This document shows positions 47,651 to 60,149 of a stretch of DNA of 64,000 bases, piece after piece. Origin of the DNA: Hyalella azteca (lineage: Eukaryota > Arthropoda > Malacostraca > Amphipoda > Hyalellidae). Below the pieces are notes generated by a model, which was given only the letters and a program-made list of their open reading frames with translations, did not search any database and had not been told where the DNA came from. The DNA lies in assembly GCF_000764305.2 (NCBI RefSeq), contig NW_025935962.1, positions 264,512 to 328,511 on the forward strand, in the 5' to 3' direction. Positions within the stretch are counted from its first letter, which is position 1, and each line of letters begins with the position of its first letter. The translations under genes were made by a program, and so were the position numbers.

Positions 47651-47899
47651 TGTTTTTGAGGCTGAATCAGTGCCTACAATTAATCCTACAATTTTATGCC
47701 TGGCCTACAATTACTCAACTTCCATCGCATTTTGCGAGCCTTGCGTCTCAATTAGATACTCTCCAATCTCGTAATTTAAATACTCATGGCATGAATGATT
47801 TTAGTTTTGTTAAATCCTTTGTTTCCAAATTAGGTAATGATAGTGCAAACAAAACATATTGTTTCAAAACCTATTACATAATTTTAGATATACATTACT

Positions 47900-50100
47900 A
47901 AGCCCTCTAACTTGTTGTACAGTCATTCAGGACATATCTCGATGACATGAACGAGGAAAGCGACCACAATTAAACCCAAGTGGTCGCAAGGACAAGGTTT
48001 CTTCGAAAAATCGCGGACAATCACGGACAAATAAATCGTCCGTGTTTCTACGGATAAGTACGAGGAAATAATTTATCCGTTGTTTTTTTTTTTTGGAAAA
48101 TTTCGGACGATTACGGGCAAATGATTTTCGTGGTTTTAGGGAAAATTTAAATTGTGAATTTCTGAACCTAAAGGCAAAGCAATAAAAAAATCTTACTTTG
48201 ATTAAAGAATTACTCTTTAAAGAGTTATCGATGTACATTATTCTCATGGAATAGAAATTATGGACATATCAACGTAACAAAATAAAATAAACGTAGTTGG
48301 ATAGGGGTTCCTAAAATATATTTTATTTATGACGCATTAAATAATTTCAGTGAGTGACTACGGAAAATTATTGATAAAAGCATAAATAAATAATTATTTA
48401 AAACTGTTTTTGTGTGAAGGAAATCTTCAGGGGCAAAACATAGGAATAATCCAATAATTTATATTTGTATTCATTCCATTTTCTATATCGTGTGGACATA
48501 CATTCAATAATTTAGATTTATTTCAAGGTATAAAATTGGCTATGAGGTCAATTTTGAAAGGACTTTGAAATTTGAATTAGCTTTATCAAAATACCAAAAT
48601 CAAATACGAAAATATTCTTACGGATGTCTTAAAACTATAACTTTGGTCGTAATTTCGAAATTAAACGGAAGAAATCACACACAAAACAATGCGCTTCAAC
48701 AAATAGCCTTTGGCCTGCATGTTAATGAGGCAATTATTATCGTGTATTAAAGAGGTTAGTTTATTATCATTTCAGTGGCGACGGATAATTTCCATGACAG
48801 TATCGACTGCATCTGCTTAATTATTAACCCAGGGGTAAAAATTATTCTTCGAATATCTGCTTATCAGTTAATTATATATCTTGTTATGCTATCAATAGTT
48901 AAAATATATTTCAACGCTCTTCTTAATTTGCAGGTCACAGAGCGATAATATAATTACTTAAGATCACGAATAATACCTAACATGCCATACTAACTTTCTG
49001 TTAATTCTGGGCTGACAACGGAAGGTGATTCATAGACACTTGAAGAGGCAGGAGCTGTAATGAGTCGCTCCTTTTGTTCGCGATAGCGGAAAATGGCGAG
49101 GCACTTGAAAGCAAAATTGAGGAAGATATATGAAGCTGACCGATAAAAATGACATCCATAAATTTCTCAAGTTAATCTAGCACAGCGATAAATTATTAGA
49201 CATGGGAAAAATATATTCGATTTTCTTCGTGCATTTGTTTCAGGCTGCATTAGTTTTGAATTTGACGTTCACCATGAATTGTCAACAGTCGTTCTCAGAA
49301 GAGGGATTAAATACATTATAATTTCTTGAATTAAATTTTAACATCAAAGCCAATACAGGGTGTGTTTGTTACGTGAATTTTCACATTGATATAACTAAAA
49401 GCCACAAGAGTCACGATTACAACGAAAAGCATCGATCTGTTACATTGAAACAAAATTCAAAAGAAGCTCCGATGAATTCCCAAATTATTTAATCTCTGGA
49501 CAATATGTACATTAGCCTCAACGTGATGAGGAATCGTTGAACGCATTGAACGGTTATTGATTACTTTCTTCCGTGAAACGCTAGAGGAAAAGTAAATTAT
49601 AATCTATCATTTAGTTAGAAGACGTTAAATAAAAGATAGTGGTGCTACTAGCGTGGTCGAAGTGACTCACGTTACAACAAGGCTTCTTGGCCTTTCGTGA
49701 TAACGTCACTCATTCATTTATTGACTGCAATACGATGAGAAAGTGATCACTGGGGACCGACAGATACAATGCTTCTTTGTTCACTTAATTGCATGTTTCT
49801 TGATAAAGTTTCATCGACGCACTTCAGCGCCATCCGGGATAAGACGAGTCTGTTTACCTTTGCTGATAAGTAATTTAGTTCATTTGGGCGACTTTATATT
49901 TTCCGTTACTTTTTCCGTTACTATCAGGAAGATAGTCGACCCACTGCACACTGTTCAAGATGGCTCTTGAGTTAAAGTTTTCAATTTTTCACCTTAAAAA
50001 TTTGACCGAAAATCAAATTATTATCATTTATTTCCAGTCGGTTTGTGCACGGAGTCTGTCACATTAAAATTCAGAAATATGATAGCTGTTTACACTAATT
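47900..50100. other. Intergenic, no recognised gene
   Basis: AT-rich sequence with only short open frames (106 codons on the - strand at 47927-48247, otherwise under 90), none with a recognised domain or splice pattern. It separates the intact chitinase region from the chitinase pseudogene. Confidence 0.6.
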
Positions 50101-50154
50101 TGACATTATCCCTTGTGAAGCAATGCAATTCGTAACCTACCATCCGCACGACAG

Positions 50155-53100
50155 GATGGACGTTTGCTACTTCAGTTCCTGGGCGGTCTACCGTCCGGGA
50201 CTCGGCGCCTTCGACGCCGATCCTTTCCTGTGCACCCATGCAGTGTTCGGCTTTGCTGGCCTCAGCAACCAAACTTGGCAAGGAATTAAGTTTACTTTTC
50301 TAATTTAGTTCATCATTTACCTTTTTGGTATTAACAAGTATGGTATTTAAAAATACTGCAACTTGTGTTTGATTAAGATATTCCCAAAAGACCATAGATT
50401 GACCGTAATTAACACAGAACTTTGTTGAAGCTCGCTATACCTGGCCGGCGGATGATAATCCTTCTCACTATTTCAGGCTGTAAGTAAGGCTGCTTATTGA
50501 AAATAATTCCATTGATAACATTTAGTTTTGATTCGGATCAATTATAGGTTATTTTCTTCACACGTACGTGACATTTCTTTCCTGGAGAAAATTTCACTTG
50601 TGAAAGTGCTATGAACTACAATTTTCGAAGCACTTAGTTTAGTAATCATCATCATGTTTATATATCGTATCGTGTTCAAATTATTTAGAATTTTCTTCTT
50701 ATCGAATTCGCAACTGGAAAATACTATGAGAACAAGCATATGTATACGGTCTACTGTTAATTAATTATTCGCAATCTACTTTATTTAATAGTTTTTTTTT
50801 CTGCATAGCTGGTAATTTTGTGTTGTGTATTTATCATTTAATTTTGTGTTGTATATATATTCATCTTGCATAATTGCTACAGGTAAGAGTAAGACTTAAA
50901 AATGTAGGTGAAGAAAATTTTATGTGACATTTAACACGAGTACCTATCACCCCCCGATAAACGTTACCATTTTGGCTGATAAACTTCATGATAAATCCAT
51001 AATAATAAGTGTTCAAATACCCTGATATTGGATGGGAAAAAGTAAGGCAGAAAACAGTTCAATAGCATACAAAAATATCATCTTTCATTCATAACTCTTT
51101 ATCCGTCGATCTTCAAGGTAACGAGATCATCTCGAATAAATGCGGCAGTAGTGGTGTTATTTGTCCGAAAAATATATGGATTTAAAATAATTTTTCTACC
51201 AGAAAATTTAAATTCAACTCTGGACACATCATTTACTCCTGAAAAAGCATACCGACGGTGTTTTGCGACTTTGAAATGGCAAGTTCATGCCCGCGTTAAA
51301 AATCATTCAAAAAATTACAAAATTTGACGATAAAACTTAGCGTTTAAATAGACATGTACCCAAGACTTCGGGATATTTTAGTAGGTCGTGTTTTATGGAA
51401 TGTTATGCTATATTGACTCGTGAAATATCATGCAATCTTATGGGTTGACAGCATAATATTCAAAAAAATTCAGGTTTTGGGCCCTTGGAACGAGAAAGGC
51501 CCTGACGACGACCCGTCCGGTGCTTATTGCGCCTACCGGAGATTCGTTGATCTTAAGAATATCAATTTCGCCCTGATTGTGATTCCGGCCGCGGGCGGCT
51601 GGAATAAGGAATCCGAAGATTACTCTAACGTGAGACTTAAATAAGCACTATTTTAGACCGGAAACAACAGAACTACTGTTCTTGAAGTCCTTCCGAAAAT
51701 ATTCATTGGAAATTTTACGCCGGTGTCACTTTCGGCTGCTTGCCAATTTCAATCGCGTTGCTGTAGCAGCAACGGCGACGTGGAGCTGAAGAAAAGCACT
51801 TTGGCCCCGTTATTTGGCCCACGTGTTGGCGTTGAATCGACGCCTCAATTCAGTGGCGTTGATTCGGAGTGCCGTGAATACAGTGAACAGCACCGGCGCG
51901 GTGGCCATGGGTTGCTTTGAGTCATGGTAAGCTTCCCACTGTCGGCGCTCAGAGGTGCGACGTCGCTGGCATGGGCCGTATGCCGGCAAACTCGGGAGTG
52001 CCTGAAGCGGAGCAATGAAATGATTCTTGGTTTCATATGTCGACTGCCAGCCGTGTGCCTATTGTGGCACAAAACAGGTGCTTGAGCGCGCGATGACGAC
52101 TGTATTCCGTCAGTGACGAATCCAATCATCGCTAACGGTCGGCAGTTTTTAACCGGGTACTAGACAACCGATCTGAGCGACAGAGAGAACATAATTTGCG
52201 AAGATTCATGAGGGATAGAAATAGATTTTGATTGATTATATGTACTCTTAAGAGTATCAAATGTCGCACAGATTATCCCTGTAAGTAAAATTCCAATTGT
52301 TATTCAATGCTACTAAGATTTAATTGGATAAGAAGTATGTTCCAGGTGGTTTCATTTCATAAATATAATGATGCAACGCGCACAAGATTTCAATTATCAA
52401 ACATTGCAGATGGTGGCAGACCCTGCCAAGCGACCTTCATTGACCGCATCGTCGACCTCGTCTTGAGGGAAGGCTTTGACGGACTCGACATAGACTGGGA
52501 GTATCCGACTCGTCGGGGTGGGGCGCCTGCCGACAAGGTGATATTTATGAAGTAAAGCGTATAGTCTTAACTGATATTGATGCGCGCGGTGGGCATATAT
52601 TTGAATTTGAAATAACATTTAGTTATTTAAAAATTGCTAAGTGATAAAACTAGCCGCAACGATGAAATAACAAGACGCATCGTTCAATATCGCTCCGGAA
52701 GCATATACTTTTGTACGGAAAAATTATCAGCGGTCGTTTCATTACCAGTAATTATGGCTTGGATTTTACACAATTTAAAGCATTATTTACTCTACAGGAA
52801 AATTTTATCACTCTTTTGGATGAGTTTCGAGTAGAGTTCGACAAAGCACGGCCTCATCATGACGGCAGCTCTAGCTGCTGGCAAGCCCACCATAGACGAG
52901 ACTTACGACGTGCCAGGCCTGGTGAGGAACCACTAACGCCGATACGGAACTGAACTCGCGGTGGCCCGCTCGCTCTGAAAATCTCCCCCGGTCTCGCGCA
53001 TGCGCGCTAGACGGCTCGAGCTCCACACCCCCTAATTCAAATTCGCTTCTAAACCTCAATCCCTATTCTTATCTTATTTATACTTTATTCCTATTCCTAA

Positions 53101-55866
53101 TCATCGTCGGTTTTTTTTAATAAATCTTTTAACGGTTATAGTTATACTCTCCTATACTAATCCTGGACGTGTTCAGCATCATGACTTACGACTACCACGG
53201 CGCCTTCGAGAACTTCACCCACCACAACGCTCCGCTGTGCGCCTACCCCTCCGACGAGGGCAACTTCGATTATTTCAATGAGGTACGTTTTTATAAATAT
53301 ATACGTAGAACGAGTGCGAACTCAACGATTTTAAGTTTGACCGTATACTATACACTTTCGGCAACAGGCCGTGAGCCTATTTCTTCAGTGCCGACACTTC
53401 TATTCTATTCTATAATGCGAATTTAACTAATATCCTTTTATTATCTGCAGTTGGCAACTGTTAACTGCTGGCTTGAGCTAGGCATTCCGCCCGAAAAATC
53501 TGTGACGGGAATCCCCCTGTACGGCTGGTGCTTACCCCTGGACAACATCGAGGAGCACGGCATGCTGGACGACGCATCCAGGCCCAGCAAACCTGGACCT
53601 TACACCCGCCTACCCGGAACTCTGGGCTGGAATGAGGTACCTCTGAGAATCATGGGTTGTGTGTTTCTTCACATTATAAGCATGGAAGCAATGAAATAAT
53701 TGGAAATCAGAAAAATTCCATAGCAAATATCTAGTAGTCACGGTCTCATCACCACTTTTTGCCCGTGTGTGTGCTCCTTTTAGGTCTTGGGGCAAAAATT
53801 AAAAATTAGTTACTTTGTATTACCAGCTTTCAACAGTTGAAAAGTTCTGATGAAGCAGCTGTTTTTTCCTATATATATTTGAAACGAGATAATTATTTAT
53901 CTCGTTTAGGTTAAAAAATGGTCAAAAAGATATTTTCCTCTATATTTGAAACGAGATAATATTTTAAAAAATGGAGAAAATTTGTGAAGGACATTTACTA
54001 ATTGATTACAATATTTTCTCAGATTTGCGAAAGGATTAAAAACGAAAACGACTGCACCGTGGTTCACGGCCCTCTCTTTAACGAGCCTTAGGCCTACATG
54101 TTTTGTACGAGTGACGATATCTGGTGTGGCTACGACGATGAAGGTTCCGTCTATCTCAAGGTACACTTGTCTTATTTTCTTAGATAAAAGATGGTGGCGT
54201 AAAATTATCTCTATAAGGAGAGAAATACAAAATATAAATATAATTCGTGATTAATCCTTATTTCGTTACGTTAATTGTAGTAATCCTAATCCATGCTGCT
54301 AACGTTCAACCGTCCTACGAAGAGTCGTCTTGCCAAAAATCATCATCTGGCCGGAACAATGGTCTGGAAAATCGACACCGCTGATTTCCATCCCACCTGC
54401 GGATCAACGAAGTTTTCCCCTCATATCTTCAATTCAGAAAGCGTTCCATATTCCTGCTGATCCAACTGAACCGGTATGGTGCAGTTTACTATTACCGAAC
54501 ATTCAGTTTTAGAGTTTTAGGGTTTAAAATCAAGAGGGTATTAATAATCATTGCAAACAATATTTTAAAAAGTGTCATTATATATTCTCATTTTATTATG
54601 AAACACAAATTTCAACTAACATTTTACAGGGAAGTGTAAAATCATATAACACTTTTAAAATTGTGATTACATTATGTTTCAACCAAGTGTATAAAAGCAA
54701 AAATATTCAATTTACGCATTAAATTTTTCCAGGACTGTCCAAACTCTGCGTTCACGCCATCAGTTACTTCATCTTCAACCACTTCGACCTCGACAACAAC
54801 TCAAGCCCCCGCCACGGCAGAGCCTACCACAGAAGAACGCACGACTCAAACCACGTCTACGGAATCTCATACCACGCGAGTACCAACGACAACTACGGAA
54901 TCGACTTCCCAGTCCCCATTGACTAGTACTTCTACCGTTGCCACGCATCCTTCGAGCACAACTACCAAAAAGCCAACCGATAAACCAGACTGAAGTGCTG
55001 ATTCCGACCGTTAATACAACCCAGCTGATGACTGCAATAAGGTGAATGATTCTGACTAGGCATCAACGATTTTCTTAGCTCGGACAGAAATATACTTAAA
55101 GGTGCTTTTATTAGTAATTCAAGGTTTATACAACGGAAAAAGTTAAATAATCTAGTATTGAGCATAGAATTTAGCTCAAATATAGGTAGACAAGATATAA
55201 TCTTAATTATTTACTATATCCACAAAAATGCATTCACTTTTCGACGTAAAAATTACTTTTCAGTCTTTACGAATTCAATTGCAGTACTAGTGGTGTGTCA
55301 ACGGTGACGCCAACCTGATGCTATGCAGTCCTGGGACTTACTTCAGTCCTGAAACCGAGCGCTGCGACGTCCCCGAGAATGTTGATACCAGCAGCTGTCG
55401 GGTGTGGACGTGTGAGAACGACGGCGACACCTACGCTGCTGCTGACTGCGATGAAGTGAGATTCTGGAGTAACATGTTTGTCTTATGCTATTATTCAGTA
55501 ATTTCTTGTAATATTTCGATAGCAACCCATAAAATGTTTGTGAAATTCCACTTTGAATGTCATTCAAAAATATTTATATTCAGAAGCAAAAGCGAATTAA
55601 CCGAAGTAGGCTTCATTTACCAATGACAATTATATATAATACGAATGCCGTGAAGATTAAAAAAAAACATAAATAATTCGGCCTTAAGGCCCTAAACTGG
55701 TACGGTGCCAAATAAACTTGCCACCTTTTGTAACCATTCTGGATTTTTCCAGTACTACGAGTGCGAGCACGGATACGCTATTTTGAAGGAGTGTGATCCT
55801 GCCACGTATTATAAACCGGACATGCAGATCTGCACCGACCCCATCACCGTCGACACAGACTTGTGA
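50155..55866 (+). pseudogene. Decayed GH18 chitinase paralogue
   Basis: Exon relics line up with chitinase exons 2-11: 50155-50280, 51474-51629, 52410-52537, 52798-53282, 53451-53636, 54023-54160, about 54310-54473, 54733-55041, 55285-55455, 55753-55866. Lesions seen: 1-nt loss near the start of exon 2 and loss of its donor; 4-nt deletion in the catalytic exon before FDGLDIDWEYP; 1-nt insertion in exon 5 plus a non-coding insertion of about 230 bp (52932-53160); TAG at 54089-54091 in exon 7; an extra T in exon 8; TGA and TAA near 54992-55015; TAG at 55288-55290 replacing the first Trp of the YWWC motif. No signal-peptide exon was found. Exons 3, 6 and 11 are still open, and splice sites are mostly kept, so inactivation is fairly recent. 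It is a tandem paralogue outside arm b. Confidence 0.9.
52932..53160. mobile_element. Insertion in exon 5 of the chitinase pseudogene
   Basis: The coding match stops at GTGAGGAACC and resumes at GGACGTGTTCAGCATCATGA. Between them is about 230 bp, GC-rich at the left (with CGCGCATGCGCG) and AT-rich at the right (TTTTTTTTAATAAATC). The shape is SINE-like, but no target-site duplication or known family is recognised. Confidence 0.55.
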
Positions 55867-55869
55867 CAT

Positions 55870-57130
55870 CCATGAGAAGAAAGATGAAGAAAAGATTAAA
55901 TTCATTTGAATTCTCTTAATAGTATCAAGGAGGACGATAGTTAAAATAAATTTGTTGAGAAGTTTGACCTCCCTAAAATTATTATAATTGTATTTTGTAT
56001 TTTTGTGAGTAGCATGTGTGGTCATCGATTTCATTTAATTTGAGCCGAAAGTGCCATCGGACTTTTTGCCATTATTATGGGTTATAGATAGTATTTATGT
56101 TCTGTCGCTATATATGGCTGCTAGATGGCGGTTTTGTTTTAGTTAGTCAGTTAAATCAGTTAGCAAATTCTAATTGAGTTTTATTCAATACTATGTTATG
56201 TTAATTATAATTGTATCTAATGTAGTCCGACAAATATCTAATTTTGGTATTCACAATAACCTTCAAATCGGTCTGTTAACTCTAGTATATGTATATACAG
56301 GGAACCTGCATAACATACATAAACAGGGAACTGGCCAGAAGTGTAAAGAAAATTACTTTAAATATGTGTGGGGAAAACTTTTTTTCTGCGTTCATTTTTG
56401 TTCGTTTTTTCCTTCTTTGTTCTTTTTTTAAACTGTCTATATCTTTCATTCAGGAGGAATTTATTCGCATAGATTTCCGCGCTTGGCAGAAACTGCGAGA
56501 GTTCGTAAATAGTCTTAATTGTCATGAGTGACAACGAGCATATCTAACGCGATGGTCAAGTTAAATAACAAATTTATGATTTTAGGCTTGTGAAATTGAA
56601 AGGAAATTTGATAGTCCTCTTCTCACCGATACAGTAACTATCATGGGGAATCTCTCCTTTGGAAATATTTTAATACATTATTGTTGTAGGAAACTAATGG
56701 AGATGACATAACAATTGATCGGCTACAGAAAAGACAGGCTTTTAAATTTTATTTCTTACCTTATATAGCAGAAAATTATAATGACAATCTTTTTCATTAG
56801 TACTATGCAGCAAAGGCAATGACCAATCATAGTCATGCTTGGTGCTTGATACATTAATATAGTATATCCATGAAGCTGCAGTTTGTCGCACTAGTACCCA
56901 AAGTTTTTCGCCTGTTTTATCGACGTACTATTGTTACCTCGTAGAATTACACAAGTATAGTCATGATTTAATGCAAGACTTCCAAATGACTGTCAGAATA
57001 TGAAATAAAAACAAACGCAAGGGATTCCATTTTATGAACTGAAAAATTGAAAGCATAATGTGGCATCTTCGATCTGCAGTAATAAGCACTCCTTACAAAG
57101 TGAAAATCTACGCAAATTATAGATTTGCGC
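55870..57130. other. Spacer without recognised gene
   Basis: AT-rich spacer with short open frames only. One of 85 codons at 56174-56431 is rich in Ile, Val and Phe and has no recognised motif. I see no RNA gene or transposon ends here. Confidence 0.5.
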
Positions 57131-57340
57131 ATAACAGTTTCAACATAAATTCAATTCAGAAAGCGTTCAGTATTTAGGCTGACCCAACTGAACCGGTATG
57201 GTGCAGTTTACTCTTCTCGAACAATCATTTTTAGAGGTTTAGGGTTTAAATCAAGAGGAAAATAACAATCATTGCAAACAATATCATATAGAGTGTCATT
57301 ATATATTCTCACTTTATTATGAAACACAAAGACTTACTGT
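57130..57340 (+). repeat. Duplicated fragment of chitinase pseudogene exon 8 and intron
   Basis: 57145-57340 repeats 54425-54610, from ATTCAATTCAGAAAGCGTTC through CAACTGAACCGGTATGGTGC and on into intron sequence. Only the last part of exon 8 is present. It is a partial local duplication, probably from another lost chitinase copy. Confidence 0.85.
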
Positions 57341-57839
57341 GCTTGCAGGAATATGTCAACCTTCATTGCATGAAATAACCAGAGCCAGAACATCGGATGT
57401 CAATATGTCATAAAATAAACTTTATACTTCCAATGCTTCTCATTACAAAAAGTGTCGCATCCGCGGCGTGTTCAGTGCTTTGTCCTTTTGTAATTTTCTA
57501 AAATGCGCTCTTTCATTGGGAAAATTTCCGAGTCAGTATTTGTTCGAACACGTGGTTGAATAGAAGACTACGACTGCGTCCAAAGCCCAGCGTGACTTTA
57601 AAAATTCCGAACGAATTAGCCGAAACATCAAACAGTAAAACCCAATAGCTGCTCCTTCGTTTGAACCATAAAATTCATGAATCTCTTTCAACTGTTACAG
57701 AACCCATACAGAACCGACCACTGGCTGCTTCCGTACTAATTTAAATCACAATTTACTTTTCTTATGATGATACCTTTTCAATCATAATTGGAGTGCTGTT
57801 GAACTCCTGTGAAGCCGTCACAATTCTCTCACCTCACAC

Positions 57840-58640
57840 TCAAGGGGGGTGTATACCCTAAAATTTTCGGATTTGGCTTTTCCGGTTTTTAGTCTCATCT
57901 TAAAGCTGACATTCTGCCCTATCAAGGCTATCCAACGGTGCCATTGCCATCTCTGTACGTTGATTTTTGCTTTCACGACAGACCATCAAAGGGGGGCTGG
58001 CGGGGGAGTTCTTTAACAAATTAGATAGGAACTAATTCGCTACCAGCACTATAAATACAGTGTTTGCTTGAGGTGCAGCTAAGTAACCCGCCTGGCGTTG
58101 TATGAGGAGGTGCGCATGTAGTCGCTCCCACCAACCTTGAGTGGAATCAAGCTCCAGAAACGTTTAGTTTCGTATCCTTGCTACAATGAGTGCCTATTGC
58201 GATGAGGGCAGGACTTTGCCGCGCTCTCCTAAACATTCACAGTTATTGTCACGAAAAACCTATCTCCTCCTAGAGTTTTGAAGCTACAGCGATGAGACAT
58301 ATGCCACGAGATTCGTAAAAACCATTCCTATCGAGTAACGAAGCTCTTTTTTGGATTTGTGCATAGTTTGGATTCAAAATGGGGGAAATTTGAAGAAAAT
58401 TAGAAGAAAACGGAAGAATGCGTGTAAAAAAACTAAGGCAAAAATTAAAAATCGGGCTTCGTTACTCGATTGGTATGGTCTTAACTCATTGAATGATATG
58501 CGTCTCAATGTTGTAGCTTGAAAACCCTTGGAGGCGACAGATTTCTACAGTACCCCATTTTTTGTCCGTTTTCTAGGAATTTCACGTTTTCTATTAATTT
58601 TTCCGAAAAAAAATCATACGAACAAAAAGTTCTTGTATTT
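57840..58640 (+). repeat. Dispersed repeat of about 800 bp, copy 2
   Basis: Inverted counterpart of 14210-15030. The right end runs into the 3' tail of the LINE on the - strand at about 58640. Confidence 0.78.
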
Positions 58641-59460
58641 TGTTTGTGTCGGCACTGAATAAATAGGCCCATGGCCTGTTGCCGGTTCTGAACTGTTCGT
58701 GACGTAATTCACAAGGGATCCGGCCTTTTGAACCCGATCTTTCCATATCTGACGATTGATTTAGATAGCTGCTGGACTTTTTGCAAGGCCTGTAAGGTGC
58801 CAGGCATTTCATGACTGAACATATTTTCCTGCATAGCTTCGTCTAGTCTGTTCTTGAAAGCGTTCTTACTCGGAGCGTCAATGATGCTTTCGGGGAAGCT
58901 GTTCCACATGTGGGAGACTCGAAGCGAGAAGAAATGTTGTCGCATGGATGTGTTACAACGCAGTTTTTTTTTAATTTTATAGCCGTGGACCCTGGTGTCG
59001 GTTCTTGTTTCAAATTCTAGTAATCATTCTAGGACCTTGTATAAACCGTGGGTATAATTGTATACTTCAATGAGGTCATCATGCAGACGTCGGTAACAGA
59101 GACTTGGAAGCTTCATAATCTTTAACCTTTATTCATAAGGCTTGCCTTATAATCCCGGAATTATCCTCTTGGCACGTCTTTGAACACTATCGACTAAATT
59201 TTTGTCCTTTTCTAATTTTGGCAACCACACGTCCTTTCCAAACTCTAGGCTCGGACGCACGACAGCGACAAACAACAGCTTCATCGCTTCTGCATCTTGG
59301 TCCTCGTAGGAGCGTTTGATCAGTCCAGGTCGTTTTTTTGCTTTATTAACTTGAGCTTCAATATGCATAGAAAATGTCAACTTATTGTCGACATAAACTC
59401 CTAAATCATTTTCCATTGAAAAAATTTGCCGTTAAAATATCCTTATCATGGGTTTTGACC
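58600..59460 (-). mobile_element. LINE reverse transcriptase C-terminal half
   Basis: On the - strand from 59416: NDLGVYVDNKLTFSMHIEA, RPGLIKRSYEDQDAEAMKLL, VVRPSLEFGKDVWLP, VQRRAKRIIPGL; then after frameshifts FFSLRVSHMWNSFPESIIDA and NAFKNRLDEAMQENMF; then the 3' UTR to about 58620. This is the best-preserved copy of the local family and explains the short tails elsewhere in the window. It is truncated at the 5' side and frameshifted. Confidence 0.88.
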
Positions 59461-59479
59461 GCAATTTAACCTGCGACCG

Positions 59480-60010
59480 TCAATAGTTTACAGATATAGT
59501 TGTGCGCAGTGCGCATCAGCGTACGTCGGTATGACGGCACGTAATTTCTATACTAGGCTGGCTGAGCATAAGGACAGGAGTTATAGAACGGGGAACCTAC
59601 TTGCACATCTACCTCATTCTGCTGTACGTGTTCATGCCGAGCAGTGCAACACCTCTGTATCTGATAGTGATTTTAAAATTCTAGCTTCCACATCCGGTGC
59701 TACTGATCTACGAATCTTAGAATCCCTGTATATATTCAAACAGAAGCTTAGTCTGAATGCCGCTTTTAGCTCCTTTCCTCTTGAAATAGTAAATTGATAG
59801 GCCGTTTGCTAGCGCTAATTTCATGTCATATTTATTTATTTTCCGTTTTGAAACCTGACAGTGCATTTTACTTTACTAATTGATTGTATTTGTGTTTCTA
59901 GGATTGAACTTCTTCTGAACAGAATTTTGTGTTATGAACTGACGATGGAGCTGGACTCCGAAACGTTTTCTCTTATAAAGATATGGTGAATTTTTGTGGT
60001 ATTGTCTTTG
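59480..60010 (+). mobile_element. Penelope-like element 3' end (GIY-YIG endonuclease)
   Basis: The + strand reads VYRYSCAQCASAYVGMTARN followed by FYTRLAEHKDRSYRTGN, then LPHSAVRVHAEQC and a C-terminal LRILESLYIFKQKLSLN. The CxxC, the Y-V-G-x-T core, R-L-x-E-H and the later His/Cys fit the GIY-YIG endonuclease of Penelope-like elements. The frame ends at 59797. The 3' UTR contains GGACTCCGAAACGTTTTCTC. No reverse transcriptase part is present. Confidence 0.82.
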
Positions 60011-60149
60011 CTGTTAAATTCCTGGTTAACTTGCGATTCAAGCAAACAAGTGATTTTAATGTTTAGTCTTGAAATGCCTAGTACCCACTTGGAACAGCTG
60101 AAAGTCTAGAAATGATTTTAAACCTACTGTCCGTTGAAAAGATTTTATC

